Below are positions 8,183 to 17,009 of a stretch of DNA of 64,000 bases, in pieces. This DNA comes from Cytophagales bacterium (GTDB taxonomy: Bacteria; Bacteroidota; Bacteroidia; Cytophagales; Spirosomataceae): the NCBI GenBank assembly GCA_004292855.1, contig RDXN01000054.1, positions 29,416 to 93,415 on the forward strand, written 5' to 3'. Each line of letters starts with the position of its first letter. The first letter of the stretch is position 1. The notes below the pieces were generated by a model. The model was not told the origin of the DNA. It did not search any database and saw only the letters and a list, made by a program, of their open reading frames with translations. The translations under genes were made by a program, and so were the position numbers.

Positions 8183-8944
8183 TCAGATAGTTGCTTTCGC
8201 TAAAATTTGCTGGGTTAACTCATTTAAGACTTCATCAGCAATCCCCTTCTTGTATAGATAGTTGGGGTGGGGAATCTGGTAAGTGTGTTTGGGCAAAACA
8301 CTCTCGACAGCCAACTGCTCAATTTTACCGGATAGAAGTGGTTGTCTGTGTAAGCTATTGGGCTTCAAATTGTGCGGGTCATAACAACTGTTGCCTATCC
8401 AGTCATAATTGTTCAAATGCCAGTTATAATGACCGTCGGTGGTCATGATTAGTACAACATCTGGTTTTGTAATCCTAATCTCTTCGAGCAGCAGAGTGAT
8501 AAACAGTTGCGAGAGTTGCCCGAACGATTCTCTGCCGGTTGGCTTTGTTTTATTAACGTCGATTTTGCAAAGGTTTGTCCAAAGGGTGGCCTGCCTAAAT
8601 TGTTCTCCAATACCCAGTGCATCACTGAAACGCTTACGAAACCACCAAAACGGGGAGTTATGATTTCTGTCTTTAACATCGACATAATGCTGCATTAAAT
8701 TATCGACCTTATCAGACGAATCGTATGTATGCCAACCTGCCGTTTCGCGACCCACGAACATAATCTTGGGAGATACTTCAAGGTACGCATCGTCAACGCT
8801 CATCGTAAAAACTTTGGAAACCTGATCTTTGGGCCAGTTGCATTGCTGAATACAAAGATCAATTTGAGCATTCAGTGTTGGAAGCCAGGTTTCGTAACAG
8901 GTGCGAAGTTCTTGGTTGACTACGTTTGGTATTGACGTGTTCAT
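8183..8944 (-). CDS. Unrecognised protein with uracil-DNA-glycosylase-like motifs
   Basis: A 253-residue cytoplasmic protein from the ATG at 8944 (an upstream TTG at 8968 is less likely). I do not recognise the family securely. Three points suggest the uracil-DNA-glycosylase-like fold. PKIMFVGRETAGW, at about residues 58-70 from this start, resembles the first strand and loop. KPDVVLIMTTDGHYNW resembles a central strand. The late QIPHPNYLYKKG resembles the HP-containing motif. The lower GC content compared with its neighbours and the orphan setting hint at horizontal gain. Function is unknown. The call is structural guesswork from short motifs. Confidence 0.55.
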   Translation of the reverse strand: MNTSIPNVVNQELRTCYETWLPTLNAQIDLCIQQCNWPKDQVSKVFTMSVDDAYLEVSPKIMFVGRETAGWHTYDSSDKVDNLMQHYVDVKDRNHNSPFWWFRKRFSDALGIGEQFRQATLWTNLCKIDVNKTKPTGRESFGQLSQLFITLLLEEIRITKPDVVLIMTTDGHYNWHLNNYDWIGNSCYDPHNLKPNSLHRQPLLSGKIEQLAVESVLPKHTYQIPHPNYLYKKGIADEVLNELTQQILAKATI

Positions 8945-9040
8945 GGGAAATTGAGGTTGGCGATTCAATATCGACTGCTTAAATTTACTAAACTAAATCT
9001 ACCAGTTATGAGAATGTCCTGGAGAACGTTGATTCACCTC

Positions 9041-10393
9041 CTAATGTCCGCTCCATAACGCCAGCACGCAAAAGGCGTCAATGACCCATAGCCCCGCCGG
9101 CACTTCCTCGCGTTTGCCAACGGCTACTTTAATGACCGTCCAGCTTAGAAAGCCCCAGATGATACCCTGCGTGATGGAATAGCTGAACGGAATCAGAACC
9201 AGAGCCAGAAAAGCGGGTAGGGCATCGTCAAGTTGAGTCCAGCGGATGCGCGTGATGGGCTGCATCATAAACGCACCGACCAGCACCAGCGCAGGGGCCG
9301 TAGCAATAGCCGGAATAACCGACAATAGGGGCGACAAAAACAGAAACGGCAGAAACAAACAACCCGCCACAATCGCGACCAGCCCCGTGCGGCCCCCCTG
9401 CGCAATTCCCACCGCCGACTCGATATAGGCCGTCCCCGGACTCGTTCCCAGCACCCCCGCCAACGTCGTCGCCACCGCATCCGTCAGCAACGATTGATTC
9501 AGGTTACGGGGTAATTTGTAGCGTGGTTCTGCTGAACCGCGCGTTTCATCAGGTACTACTGGCGAAGGTTCAAACAAATTCCCCGCTTCGGCAACCCCCA
9601 CAAACGTGGATATACTATCGAACAAATCCGTAAAAACAAAGGCGAAAATGACTGGCCACAGCGACCATTGGAGCGAGTTAACAAGGTCTAATTGACCAAT
9701 CAGGCTAAAATCGGGGAGGGCAAATAGGCCATTCACGTTAACCAATGCCTTTTGCCCGAAGTTGATCGCCGAGGCATCGCCCCACCACCGGCCAATGGGC
9801 CATGCCGCGAGCGTGGTTATAGTAATCCCAACAATGATGGCCCCCGGCACTTGCCGGACCACCAGTACTGCCGTGAGCAATAAGCCAAACACGAACGTAA
9901 GCACAATGGGGTCGTGCATAGATGCTATGCCGACCAACGTGGCCGGGTTGCCCACGATGAAATGGGCATTTTCAAACCCGATCAACGTGATAAACAGCCC
10001 AATCCCCGCCGAGACGGCGTAGCGCAGGGGCAACGGAATCAGGCCGACAATAGCCGTGCGGACTCGCCCGACAGACAGGAGCAGAAACAGGATGCCCGCC
10101 CAGAACACCGCCCCCAGTGCAACCTGTGGCGAAATGCCCATGCCTTTGACGGCGGTGAAGGTAAAAAAGGCGTTCAGACCCATACCCGGTGCCACCACAA
10201 TCGGGTTGCGGGCATAGATGCCCATCATCAGGCTGCAAAAAAAGGAGAGCAAAACCGTGGCCGTCAGTACCCCACTAAACGGCAAACCCGCCTGACTTAA
10301 AATTGAGGGGTTCACCACAATGATGTACATCGTGGACAGAAACGTAGAAACGCCCGCCAGAATTTCGGTTCGGCGCGTAGAGGGAGCGTGCAT
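9041..10393 (-). CDS. NCS2-family purine permease (AzgA-like)
   Basis: A 450-residue integral membrane protein with about 12-14 hydrophobic segments. Signature pieces of COG2252 adenine/guanine/hypoxanthine permeases are present: EILAGVSTFLSTMYIIVVNP at the start, VAPGMGLNAFFTF near 68-80, FTDLFDSISTFVGVAEAG and LGTSPGTAYIESAVGIAQGG. These permeases import nucleobases with protons across the inner membrane. The length matches the family. It lies downstream of the DUF2147 gene with a 49-bp gap, and no purine gene is near. Substrate preference is inferred. Confidence 0.92.
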   Translation of the reverse strand: MHAPSTRRTEILAGVSTFLSTMYIIVVNPSILSQAGLPFSGVLTATVLLSFFCSLMMGIYARNPIVVAPGMGLNAFFTFTAVKGMGISPQVALGAVFWAGILFLLLSVGRVRTAIVGLIPLPLRYAVSAGIGLFITLIGFENAHFIVGNPATLVGIASMHDPIVLTFVFGLLLTAVLVVRQVPGAIIVGITITTLAAWPIGRWWGDASAINFGQKALVNVNGLFALPDFSLIGQLDLVNSLQWSLWPVIFAFVFTDLFDSISTFVGVAEAGNLFEPSPVVPDETRGSAEPRYKLPRNLNQSLLTDAVATTLAGVLGTSPGTAYIESAVGIAQGGRTGLVAIVAGCLFLPFLFLSPLLSVIPAIATAPALVLVGAFMMQPITRIRWTQLDDALPAFLALVLIPFSYSITQGIIWGFLSWTVIKVAVGKREEVPAGLWVIDAFCVLALWSGH

Positions 10394-10442
10394 AGCAATC
10401 CGGGCCGTTTGGTGGGTAAGCCCAGTGCTGTAAATCTACACC

Positions 10443-10874
10443 TTAATTCGCGCCTGCCACGCCAGCGGGCGGGTTCATCTGCCGAATCATTTTAAAATCT
10501 TTGTGCAGAAACCGGACGCTCTTGTATGCTATTGCATGGACTGTGTTGGGGGTTGGCAGGCTTAGGGCCACGTCGAAACGGGTCTTGGTACCGGGATGGA
10601 TCAATTCGCCACCTGCCCATTCGCTGCCTGTAAAGCGTAAATTACTAATGATAATACGCCCTTTGGCATCGGCATAGTCTTTCTGCCAGGAGCCACCCAC
10701 CTCGGTGATACGGGCAAAATACCGGTCACCTGTTTTAAAGAACTCAATAGTCGATTGCCGCGACGGTACGTACCACCGCCCCAACAGCGCATCGGCCACG
10801 GGGGGCGTTTGCGTTTGGGCCTCAGCCGGATGGGCTACGCAGAAAGCAAACAATAAAAAATATATCAATCGCAT
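10443..10874 (-). CDS. DUF2147-family exported protein
   Basis: A 143-residue secreted protein from the ATG at 10874. An in-frame extension to 11030 exists, but the signal peptide MRLIYFLLFAFCVAHPAEAQ begins at 10874, which fixes the start. The mature part has the DUF2147 pattern: LLGRWYVPSRQSTIEFFKTGDRYFARITEV, then a DAKGRIIISNLRF strand and the late KSVRFLHKDFKMIR. DUF2147 domains are lipocalin-like beta barrels in the cell envelope with no settled function. The 169-bp gap upstream (10875-11043) shows no further gene. No partner gene is evident. Confidence 0.78.
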   Translation of the reverse strand: MRLIYFLLFAFCVAHPAEAQTQTPPVADALLGRWYVPSRQSTIEFFKTGDRYFARITEVGGSWQKDYADAKGRIIISNLRFTGSEWAGGELIHPGTKTRFDVALSLPTPNTVHAIAYKSVRFLHKDFKMIRQMNPPAGVAGAN

Positions 10875-11043
10875 AACGTCGAGCAGTAAGTAAGCATTCA
10901 GCCGGGTATAGTTCGCAAAGAATGCAAATTGGTAACAGATTGTTTTGCTATAACCCGTAGAGCGGCCTAAAGCATCCAAAAAAATGAGCGTTAGGGCCAG
11001 GCATACCGTCAGGCGGGAGCCTATCGACACGACTCGCGAACAA

Positions 11044-13167
11044 TTACAAATCCAGGATAAACGCGCCCTGTTGTCGGACGGAGTAGCAGCGAATGCCGCG
11101 TTGATGAGCCTCGACCAGCAGACGGTCGGTGAGGGGTGTGCGGTTGGAGTCGTCGAAAATGATGTGCCGAGCTACCACGCGCCGATCCAGGTCGCTCCAT
11201 TGTTGTAGCGCGTTGCGCCGGATAATGGCAAAATCGACCACGGCGGGCAATTGCCAGCGTATGCGGCCCCGCAGCCTGTTAATGAGCAACACCGTTTTTC
11301 CCTGCCACACCCAAATAGCGTAGTCGTCGGTTTTGCGGTAGCCCTGAACCAGTTGCAAGGTATCAGTCGAAGCGTCGAAGCGTTTAGCGTTTGCCACCGT
11401 CAGATCGTCGATACCCCAAAGCCCGAAGGTGTTTTTTAGATAAAAATCGAAGGAGCGTTGATCAGCTTGCATGTCCAGATCCGTGAGCAACACCGACCGA
11501 CTTCCCGACGTGAGACTTACGGCGGTTTTGTGGGGTAAAAAATGCACGGCCAACCGGTGTTGGTTTCGCCGATCCAACTCGTCGGTGAGTAACAAGCCCA
11601 TCAATACCAGAGCTAAACTCGTAGCGACCCACCCGTAGGCAGGCCGTCGGGCAAGCCAGGCGTACATGCCAGCCAGAATAACCGCATACAAGACGAACAT
11701 CTCAAAAGCCGACAACCAGAGCCTGTCCTGAACCCCACCGGGAAGATTACTGGTCCGTAACACGCTCTGGTTCAGTACCCACGTAGTGCCATACAAAAGC
11801 CAGCCCGTCAGGTCGCGAACGTACGGAATCCAGCACACGACCAGACTGCCCATTGCCAGGGGCAACAAACCCGCTACCAGTACCATCACTACCGGGTTCA
11901 CCAACAGGAAATAGGTCGGAAACTGATGAAAGTAGTAGACCCCGAGCGGAAACGTAGCCAATTGAGCGACGATGGCAACCGATGTCAGGTTCCAGACATG
12001 GTCAAGGACCGTATTCTTGATTTTTATAAGCTCATACACGCGCTCATGCCACATCCCGATGCCTGCCACTGCCACATACGACAACTGAAACCCTGCCGAA
12101 AAGAGTGCGTAGGGGTCGAATAGGAGAATAAAGAACGCCGAAGCCCCCAGGGTGTTCAAAATGTCGGCTTTGCGGCCCGTTGCGTTGGCAATGATCAACA
12201 CCGAAAACATCCCCGCCGACCGCAGCACGGCGGGCGACATACCCGTGACGAGGGCGTAGAACCATAAAATAACCAGTTGCACCAGCCCGATGGTCAGTTT
12301 GGTGCGTCGATCTTTTCGGAACGCCCCCAGTATATAAACCAGCACGTTGAACAAAATGCCTACGTGCAACCCCGACACCGACAGCACGTGTACGGCCCCC
12401 GACGCCGAGTAAGCCTTGTAGAGGTCAGGGTCGATGTCGTCGCGAACGCCCAACAACATCGCGCTCACAATACCGGACTCGGCCCGTGAGCCAATCTGAC
12501 GCGTAAACACACTGTCGGCCCATTGATTAACCGACGTAGCCACCCGCGTGATGGGGTTTGCCGGGGCGTAGCCTATCCGGTGCCGCATATAGAGCCGTAG
12601 ATATTGCTGATGATAAATGCCCCGGTTGCTCAAATACCGTTTGTAATCAAATTCGGCGGGGTTCAGGGGCGGGTCAATGGGGCGCGGCCCACCCGAAACA
12701 ACCCAAACTTCGCCGTAACGCGGGATCTGTTGGCCCGTTTTGTCGAGATACACAATCACACGCCCGCTCAGGGGTTGCCAGTTTGCCGAATCGGTGCGGC
12801 CACGCCGGAGGGCAAGCTCCACCCGAAACGTTTTGGCGCGTTCTTCGGGCAAGGCGTCTACCACGCCCACGTAAGCCCGAAGTGTGTCCTGGAGGTGTTC
12901 AATATTGTCGGGGCGGGTGCGGGGCGTATGGCGTTCCGTGACAAACCAGCCCAATGTGCCAAGAATAGTTAAAAGACCTAACGAAAGACCCAAACTGCGA
13001 AAATTAGGTTTCGGGTGTCGCCGTTGAGAGATCCAGCCCGTCCCTAAAATCAGAACGCCCACTACTCCGGTTGCTATAGCGGGGTAGTAGGCGTCGGGGA
13101 AATAATAATAGGCCAGAATACCAGCCACCAATGCCGGTGCGAAGCGGGCAAAGGGTGCGCCAATCAT
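11044..13167 (-). CDS. comEC: ComEC/Rec2-family DNA-uptake channel protein
   Basis: A 707-residue polytopic membrane protein. The first 100 residues hold helices, followed by a soluble DUF4131-type domain (about 90-190). The Competence domain follows with the signature GAVHVLSVSGLHVGILF near 255-275 and about eight helices. ComEC proteins form the inner-membrane pore for single-stranded DNA during transformation. The C-terminal 180 residues lack the metal-binding HxHxDH nuclease motif found in Gram-positive ComEC, as expected for a shorter form. Its start overlaps the stop of the GNAT gene by 4 bp, so it is probably the last gene of the phoH group. Confidence 0.9.
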   Translation of the reverse strand: MIGAPFARFAPALVAGILAYYYFPDAYYPAIATGVVGVLILGTGWISQRRHPKPNFRSLGLSLGLLTILGTLGWFVTERHTPRTRPDNIEHLQDTLRAYVGVVDALPEERAKTFRVELALRRGRTDSANWQPLSGRVIVYLDKTGQQIPRYGEVWVVSGGPRPIDPPLNPAEFDYKRYLSNRGIYHQQYLRLYMRHRIGYAPANPITRVATSVNQWADSVFTRQIGSRAESGIVSAMLLGVRDDIDPDLYKAYSASGAVHVLSVSGLHVGILFNVLVYILGAFRKDRRTKLTIGLVQLVILWFYALVTGMSPAVLRSAGMFSVLIIANATGRKADILNTLGASAFFILLFDPYALFSAGFQLSYVAVAGIGMWHERVYELIKIKNTVLDHVWNLTSVAIVAQLATFPLGVYYFHQFPTYFLLVNPVVMVLVAGLLPLAMGSLVVCWIPYVRDLTGWLLYGTTWVLNQSVLRTSNLPGGVQDRLWLSAFEMFVLYAVILAGMYAWLARRPAYGWVATSLALVLMGLLLTDELDRRNQHRLAVHFLPHKTAVSLTSGSRSVLLTDLDMQADQRSFDFYLKNTFGLWGIDDLTVANAKRFDASTDTLQLVQGYRKTDDYAIWVWQGKTVLLINRLRGRIRWQLPAVVDFAIIRRNALQQWSDLDRRVVARHIIFDDSNRTPLTDRLLVEAHQRGIRCYSVRQQGAFILDL

Positions 13168-13631
13168 TCGTGCGAATAGGCCGAACCGGGCAGAACCATT
13201 TTATAATGCTGAATGGCACATTCCTCGAACATTGGCCCAACCGCTTTGAAACCAAACCCTTCGTAGAGCGGGATAGCCGTGACCTGTGCGTGCAGATAAA
13301 TCGACTCGATGGGTTCGGGTTGCAGGCTGAACACATTGTCCAGAACGGCCTTTACGAGTGCTTTACCAACGCCTTTGCCACGAAACTCTTTCCGAACCGC
13401 GAACCGCTCAAGCTTCACGCCCTTGCTTGTCCGACGCCAGCGGGCCGTGCCACAAGGAAGCGATAATCCATTAGTTTCCTGATGCTTAGCTAAGAAATGA
13501 CGGCTACTGTTCTCAAACTCATCATACTCTTCTTCGGCAGGAACGTTCTGTTCCTCGACAAAGACTTCACGACGAATGGTAAACGCCTGTTCAAGGTCGG
13601 CGGGGGAGGAAATAGGGTGAACAACAATCAT
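13164..13631 (-). CDS. GNAT-family N-acetyltransferase
   Basis: A 155-residue acetyltransferase from the ATG at 13631, placed right after the stop of the upstream protease gene (13633). The acetyl-CoA site is visible as LERFAVRKEFRGKGVGKALV (R-GKG-G pattern) and the C-terminal half has the usual IPLYEGFGFKAVG motif. The N-terminal part VHPISSPADLEQAFTIRREVFVEEQNVP is typical of the ElaA-like/YitI-like subgroup. The substrate cannot be deduced. It overlaps comEC by 4 bp, so co-translation is likely, although the functional link with DNA uptake is unclear. Confidence 0.85.
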   Translation of the reverse strand: MIVVHPISSPADLEQAFTIRREVFVEEQNVPAEEEYDEFENSSRHFLAKHQETNGLSLPCGTARWRRTSKGVKLERFAVRKEFRGKGVGKALVKAVLDNVFSLQPEPIESIYLHAQVTAIPLYEGFGFKAVGPMFEECAIQHYKMVLPGSAYSHE

Positions 13632-13632
13632 A

Positions 13633-14979
13633 TCAGTTGATGAGCAAGCGGGTAGAGGCTTTTTCGCTGCCCGCCAGAACGCGCACAATATACATGCCTT
13701 TGGGCAAATCGGAAACTCCAATCGTCACCCGCGTGCTAACGGTACTGCTCAAGGTTTGGGTCCGCACAAGCCGACCACTGAGATCGAGCAGGTCGATAGT
13801 TGGAGCCTGCGCACCCTTAAATTGCACCTCAGCGATGGCTACGTTTTGGGCCGGGTTCGGCACCATTGTTACCGTAAGGGTTTCGCTTTCCGGCAACGGG
13901 CGACCGCTCGAAGCAACCACCATTGCCCGACGCGGACTCAGTTGCAACACCGCCCGCATTCGGGCGCGCTGCCCAACCGTGAACATATTCATGCACACGT
14001 CGGGCGAGTAATCCATGTAGTTTTCGGTGAGGTTGCGCGTGCGCCTGCCCGGCACACATTCGGAGGTAATAGGGCCGCATGTTGTACCGTTATTTCCATC
14101 CTGAGTCGGGGGGGTATCAGCCACAAAGTCATCGCCACAAATACTGTCGCCCCATGTATGGATCAAACCCAGCCAATGCCCAACTTCGTGCGTAGTTGTT
14201 CGACCCTGACAATAGCTTCGGAAATTGGGCGTACAGGCCGTTGCGCCAAACACTTTATAGGAGATCACCACCCCGTCGATATCATTATCACGGTTGGTGG
14301 CTAAGCCGCGCAGCGTGTCGGCCCCCACCGGAAACTGCCCATACCCAATCGTAACGCCCTCGGTGTCAGTAACCCAAATGTTCAGATACCGGTCGGTGGG
14401 CCAGGTCGAAATCCGGGCCAGCAACTTCAGATCGTCAGGTTGGAAGGGGTCAAAAATTGGCTTTGCCGAATAATATTTCCGCAGGATTCCGTTCGAGGCA
14501 TTGCCCTGCGGGTCGGTGGTGGCCAGGAAAAACTCAATGCCTGTGTCGGCCCCAATGGGGCTGGTATTGAAGCCGTTCGTGCCCGCCTGTCGCCGGTAAT
14601 CCTCATTCAGAACCCGAATCTGCGACGCGATTTGCTCATCGGAGATGTTGGGGTTGTTGGCCCCGCCCACAAAATTCGACGAGTTGTTGTGAATGACATG
14701 CACCACTACCGGAATCCGAAACACCGTATTATCGTTGGCGAGTCGTGCCCCGGCTTGTTTGTGATAAGCGCGTAGTTGCCGCTCCAACGATTCAATCTGT
14801 TGTTGGCGTTCGGGGTTGCGGCTCCGCAACAGTTGCTCCATGCGTCCGTTCGCACAACGTTCCGTATGCACGTGGGCGGGGGGCGTTTGCGCCACGACTG
14901 GAGCGGATACAACAAAGCCGACCAGCATAAGCAGGCCGGCTGTTGTCCGAAATAGGGTTCTATTGACCGGCTTCTTCAT
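13633..14979 (-). CDS. M43 (pappalysin-like) metalloprotease with type IX secretion tail
   Basis: A 448-residue secreted protease from the ATG at 14979. An alternative TTG nine bases earlier is weaker. A signal peptide spans about residues 1-31 (cleavage after APVVAQ). The catalytic zinc motif HEVGHWLGLIHTWGD is near residue 264 and fits HExxHxxGxxH with the following Met-turn region. The last 75 residues (PNPAQNVAIAEV through KGMYIVRV to the end) form a Por secretion C-terminal domain, so export by the type IX system and surface attachment or release are likely. The start overlaps the end of phoH by 20 bp. Confidence 0.9.
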   Translation of the reverse strand: MKKPVNRTLFRTTAGLLMLVGFVVSAPVVAQTPPAHVHTERCANGRMEQLLRSRNPERQQQIESLERQLRAYHKQAGARLANDNTVFRIPVVVHVIHNNSSNFVGGANNPNISDEQIASQIRVLNEDYRRQAGTNGFNTSPIGADTGIEFFLATTDPQGNASNGILRKYYSAKPIFDPFQPDDLKLLARISTWPTDRYLNIWVTDTEGVTIGYGQFPVGADTLRGLATNRDNDIDGVVISYKVFGATACTPNFRSYCQGRTTTHEVGHWLGLIHTWGDSICGDDFVADTPPTQDGNNGTTCGPITSECVPGRRTRNLTENYMDYSPDVCMNMFTVGQRARMRAVLQLSPRRAMVVASSGRPLPESETLTVTMVPNPAQNVAIAEVQFKGAQAPTIDLLDLSGRLVRTQTLSSTVSTRVTIGVSDLPKGMYIVRVLAGSEKASTRLLIN

Positions 14980-15919
14980 ACGCGGCAATAATCTCTTTCA
15001 CTAAACGGTGGCGAACCACGTCGCGGCCATCCAGCTCCACAAACGCAATTCCTTTTATTTTTTGCAACAAACTAGCCGACTCTACCAAACCCGATTTCTG
15101 CTTTTGGGGCAGGTCAATCTGCGATTTGTCGCCGGTGATAATGGCTTTCGAGGTTGGCCCCATCCGCGTCAAAAACATCTTCATTTGCATGGGCGTGGTG
15201 TTTTGGGCCTCGTCGAGCAGAATAAATGCGTTGTTGAGCGTCCGCCCGCGCATGTAGGCGAGTGGGGCAATCTCGATAATACGGTTTTCGGTGTAAAATT
15301 TCAGCTTTTCAGCCGGAATCATATCATCGAGCGCGTCGTAAATAGGCCGCAGATAGGGGTCAATTTTTTCTTTCAGATCACCCGGCAGAAACCCCAGATT
15401 TTCGCCCGCTTCGACTGCCGGACGAGTTATAATGATCTTTTTGACTTCTTTATTTTTCAACGCCCGTACCGCAATGGCTACAGCCGTATAGGTTTTTCCG
15501 GTTCCGGCGGGGCCGATGGCAAAAACCAGATCGTGTTTATCGGCAGCTTCAACGAGCTTTTTCTGATTCGCGGTTTTGGCCCGCACCACGATGCCCCTTG
15601 TGCCGTAAACGAGCACATCTTCGTCGTTGCCCACCGTAACGGGCAATACGCCTTCGCCACTCATACTGGAGCCAGTCAGGTAGGTTTCTACATTTTCGTG
15701 GGTAAGTTTTCCGTATTTCTGAAAATGTTCCAGCAACGAATTCAGAATGTCGGAGATTCGAGTTATTTCGGGTGTGGTGCCTTTAATTCGGATTTCGTTG
15801 CCGCGCGAAATAATGCGGCTCATCGGGAAGGCGGCAGCAACCTGCTTAATGTTGGTGTTTTCGACGCCCAAAAATTCAATGAGCGAAACGTTGTCTAAGG
15901 TGATTACTTTTTCGACCAA
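14960..15919 (-). CDS. phoH: PhoH-family ATPase
   Basis: A 319-residue protein with an N-terminal KH-like/PhoH-associated region (1-110) and a P-loop domain. The Walker A motif GPAGTGKTYTAVA lies near 137-149 and the Walker B motif is ILLDEAQNT. Further PhoH motifs are TRPAVEAGENLGFLPGDLKEK and ITGDKSQIDLP. PhoH proteins are cytoplasmic ATPases, some with RNA-helicase or RNase activity, whose role in most bacteria is unclear. The start MVEKVITLDNVS matches the usual family start, though the codon is TTG at 15919. It is probably the first gene of a group with the M43 protease, GNAT and comEC genes. Confidence 0.92.
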   Translation of the reverse strand: MVEKVITLDNVSLIEFLGVENTNIKQVAAAFPMSRIISRGNEIRIKGTTPEITRISDILNSLLEHFQKYGKLTHENVETYLTGSSMSGEGVLPVTVGNDEDVLVYGTRGIVVRAKTANQKKLVEAADKHDLVFAIGPAGTGKTYTAVAIAVRALKNKEVKKIIITRPAVEAGENLGFLPGDLKEKIDPYLRPIYDALDDMIPAEKLKFYTENRIIEIAPLAYMRGRTLNNAFILLDEAQNTTPMQMKMFLTRMGPTSKAIITGDKSQIDLPQKQKSGLVESASLLQKIKGIAFVELDGRDVVRHRLVKEIIAAYEEAGQ

Positions 15920-16043
15920 ACGAGTTCAGAGTTTTGCGTAAAGGGGATTTGTCTGTTCAACGAATAAATATAAGTGGAACAGACACCCAAACAACAATTT
16001 TCCCCAAAAAATAGGTCAAAATGTTCGCCATTGGTAAGCAAAA

Positions 16044-16083
16044 GCCCGTGTATATACCTGACAGATACGGCATATACACGGGC
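16044..16083 (-). terminator. Hairpin terminator downstream of the sigma-factor gene
   Basis: A perfect 12-bp inverted repeat, GCCCGTGTATAT at 16044-16055 and its complement at 16072-16083, encloses a 16-base loop. On the minus strand the stem is followed by CTTTTGCTT. It lies 46 bp past the sigma-factor stop and before phoH, so a Rho-independent terminator for the sigma gene is the simplest reading. Confidence 0.6.
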
Positions 16084-16129
16084 GTCAATGGACTAGAGAG
16101 AATGTACATTTATTTCATACGCATACTTC

Positions 16130-16675
16130 TTAACCGTGTTGTTCAAAATACATCCGGCGAATTTTGTCGCGGGTGCGCTTAAGTCTCATTTTAATGGCAC
16201 TGTCTTTCAGATTGTACTGACGGGCAATCTCTTTAATATCGAGATCGTCCTCGTATTTCAGCCGAAGCAACAGACTTTCTTCGTCCGACATATTCTCCAT
16301 CACAACCGACAAGTGCCGCAACCGTTGTTCGAGCAGTTCGGTGTCGTTCACGTCGGGCATGTTGTGAGCCGCTTCGTCGAGTTCGATCATGCTGTTGCGG
16401 CTGGTGCTTCGGAGCTGATCCATACAATAGTTGTATGAGATGGCGTAGAGCCAGGTGGAGAATGCTGAGCGTTCCTGAAAACGGCTCATACTGGTGTGGA
16501 TGCGCAGGAAAATGTCGTGGGTGAAATCTTCTGCCTGACTGGCATCCTTGGTGAGCGAGTAGCAGCGTCTATAGACTTTACCGACATAGCGGGTATAGAG
16601 CTGCTCGAAATAGGCGTTCTGGCGAGTGTGCAGGTACAAACGTACCAGCTCCTCGTCCTTGACGGAGTGTTTCAT
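16130..16675 (-). CDS. RNA polymerase sigma factor, sigma-70 (ECF-like) family
   Basis: A 181-residue sigma factor from the ATG at 16675 (a GTG two codons earlier is also open). Region 2 is visible as YTRYVGKVYRRCYSLTKDASQAEDFTHDIFLRIH followed by FQERSAFSTWLYAISYNYCMDQLR. Region 4 is EESLLLRLKYEDDLDIKEIARQYNLKDSAIKMRLKRTRDKIR with its helix-turn-helix. No anti-sigma gene lies next to it, unlike classical ECF pairs involved in polysaccharide use. It is monocistronic, with a hairpin after it. Target promoters are unknown. Confidence 0.9.
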   Translation of the reverse strand: MKHSVKDEELVRLYLHTRQNAYFEQLYTRYVGKVYRRCYSLTKDASQAEDFTHDIFLRIHTSMSRFQERSAFSTWLYAISYNYCMDQLRSTSRNSMIELDEAAHNMPDVNDTELLEQRLRHLSVVMENMSDEESLLLRLKYEDDLDIKEIARQYNLKDSAIKMRLKRTRDKIRRMYFEQHG

Positions 16676-17009
16676 TATCACTTTATTTTATGGGGTAGGT
16701 AATTCTGCTGCTAACTTACGAAACAATTACATATTTAGTTTTGTAAGTCAACAAAATTTTACAACAAAAGAGGAACACACTATCAGATATACTATGTCAC
16801 TGACAGAATATCAGCCAATGTAGAAACAAAAAATAAATGCTCCAACGGGATGACTGTTTTGAGGGTAATAAGTTTCTATGCTTACGAGTACATTTTTATC
16901 TAACGGCACATGAATAAGCTTATTTTAACTATGAATAGGATTAATTGGTGAACGAATGAGGCAGATGTATATAAATTAAACTAGTGATCAATGTCTGTAA
17001 GACCCTAAC
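16676..17009. other. AT-rich intergenic stretch, no gene seen
   Basis: About 330 bp between the sigma-factor start and the end of the CarboxypepD_reg gene. It is distinctly AT-rich and presumably carries the sigma-factor promoter. I could not identify a convincing -33/-7 pair, an RNA gene or a repeat in it. Confidence 0.5.
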
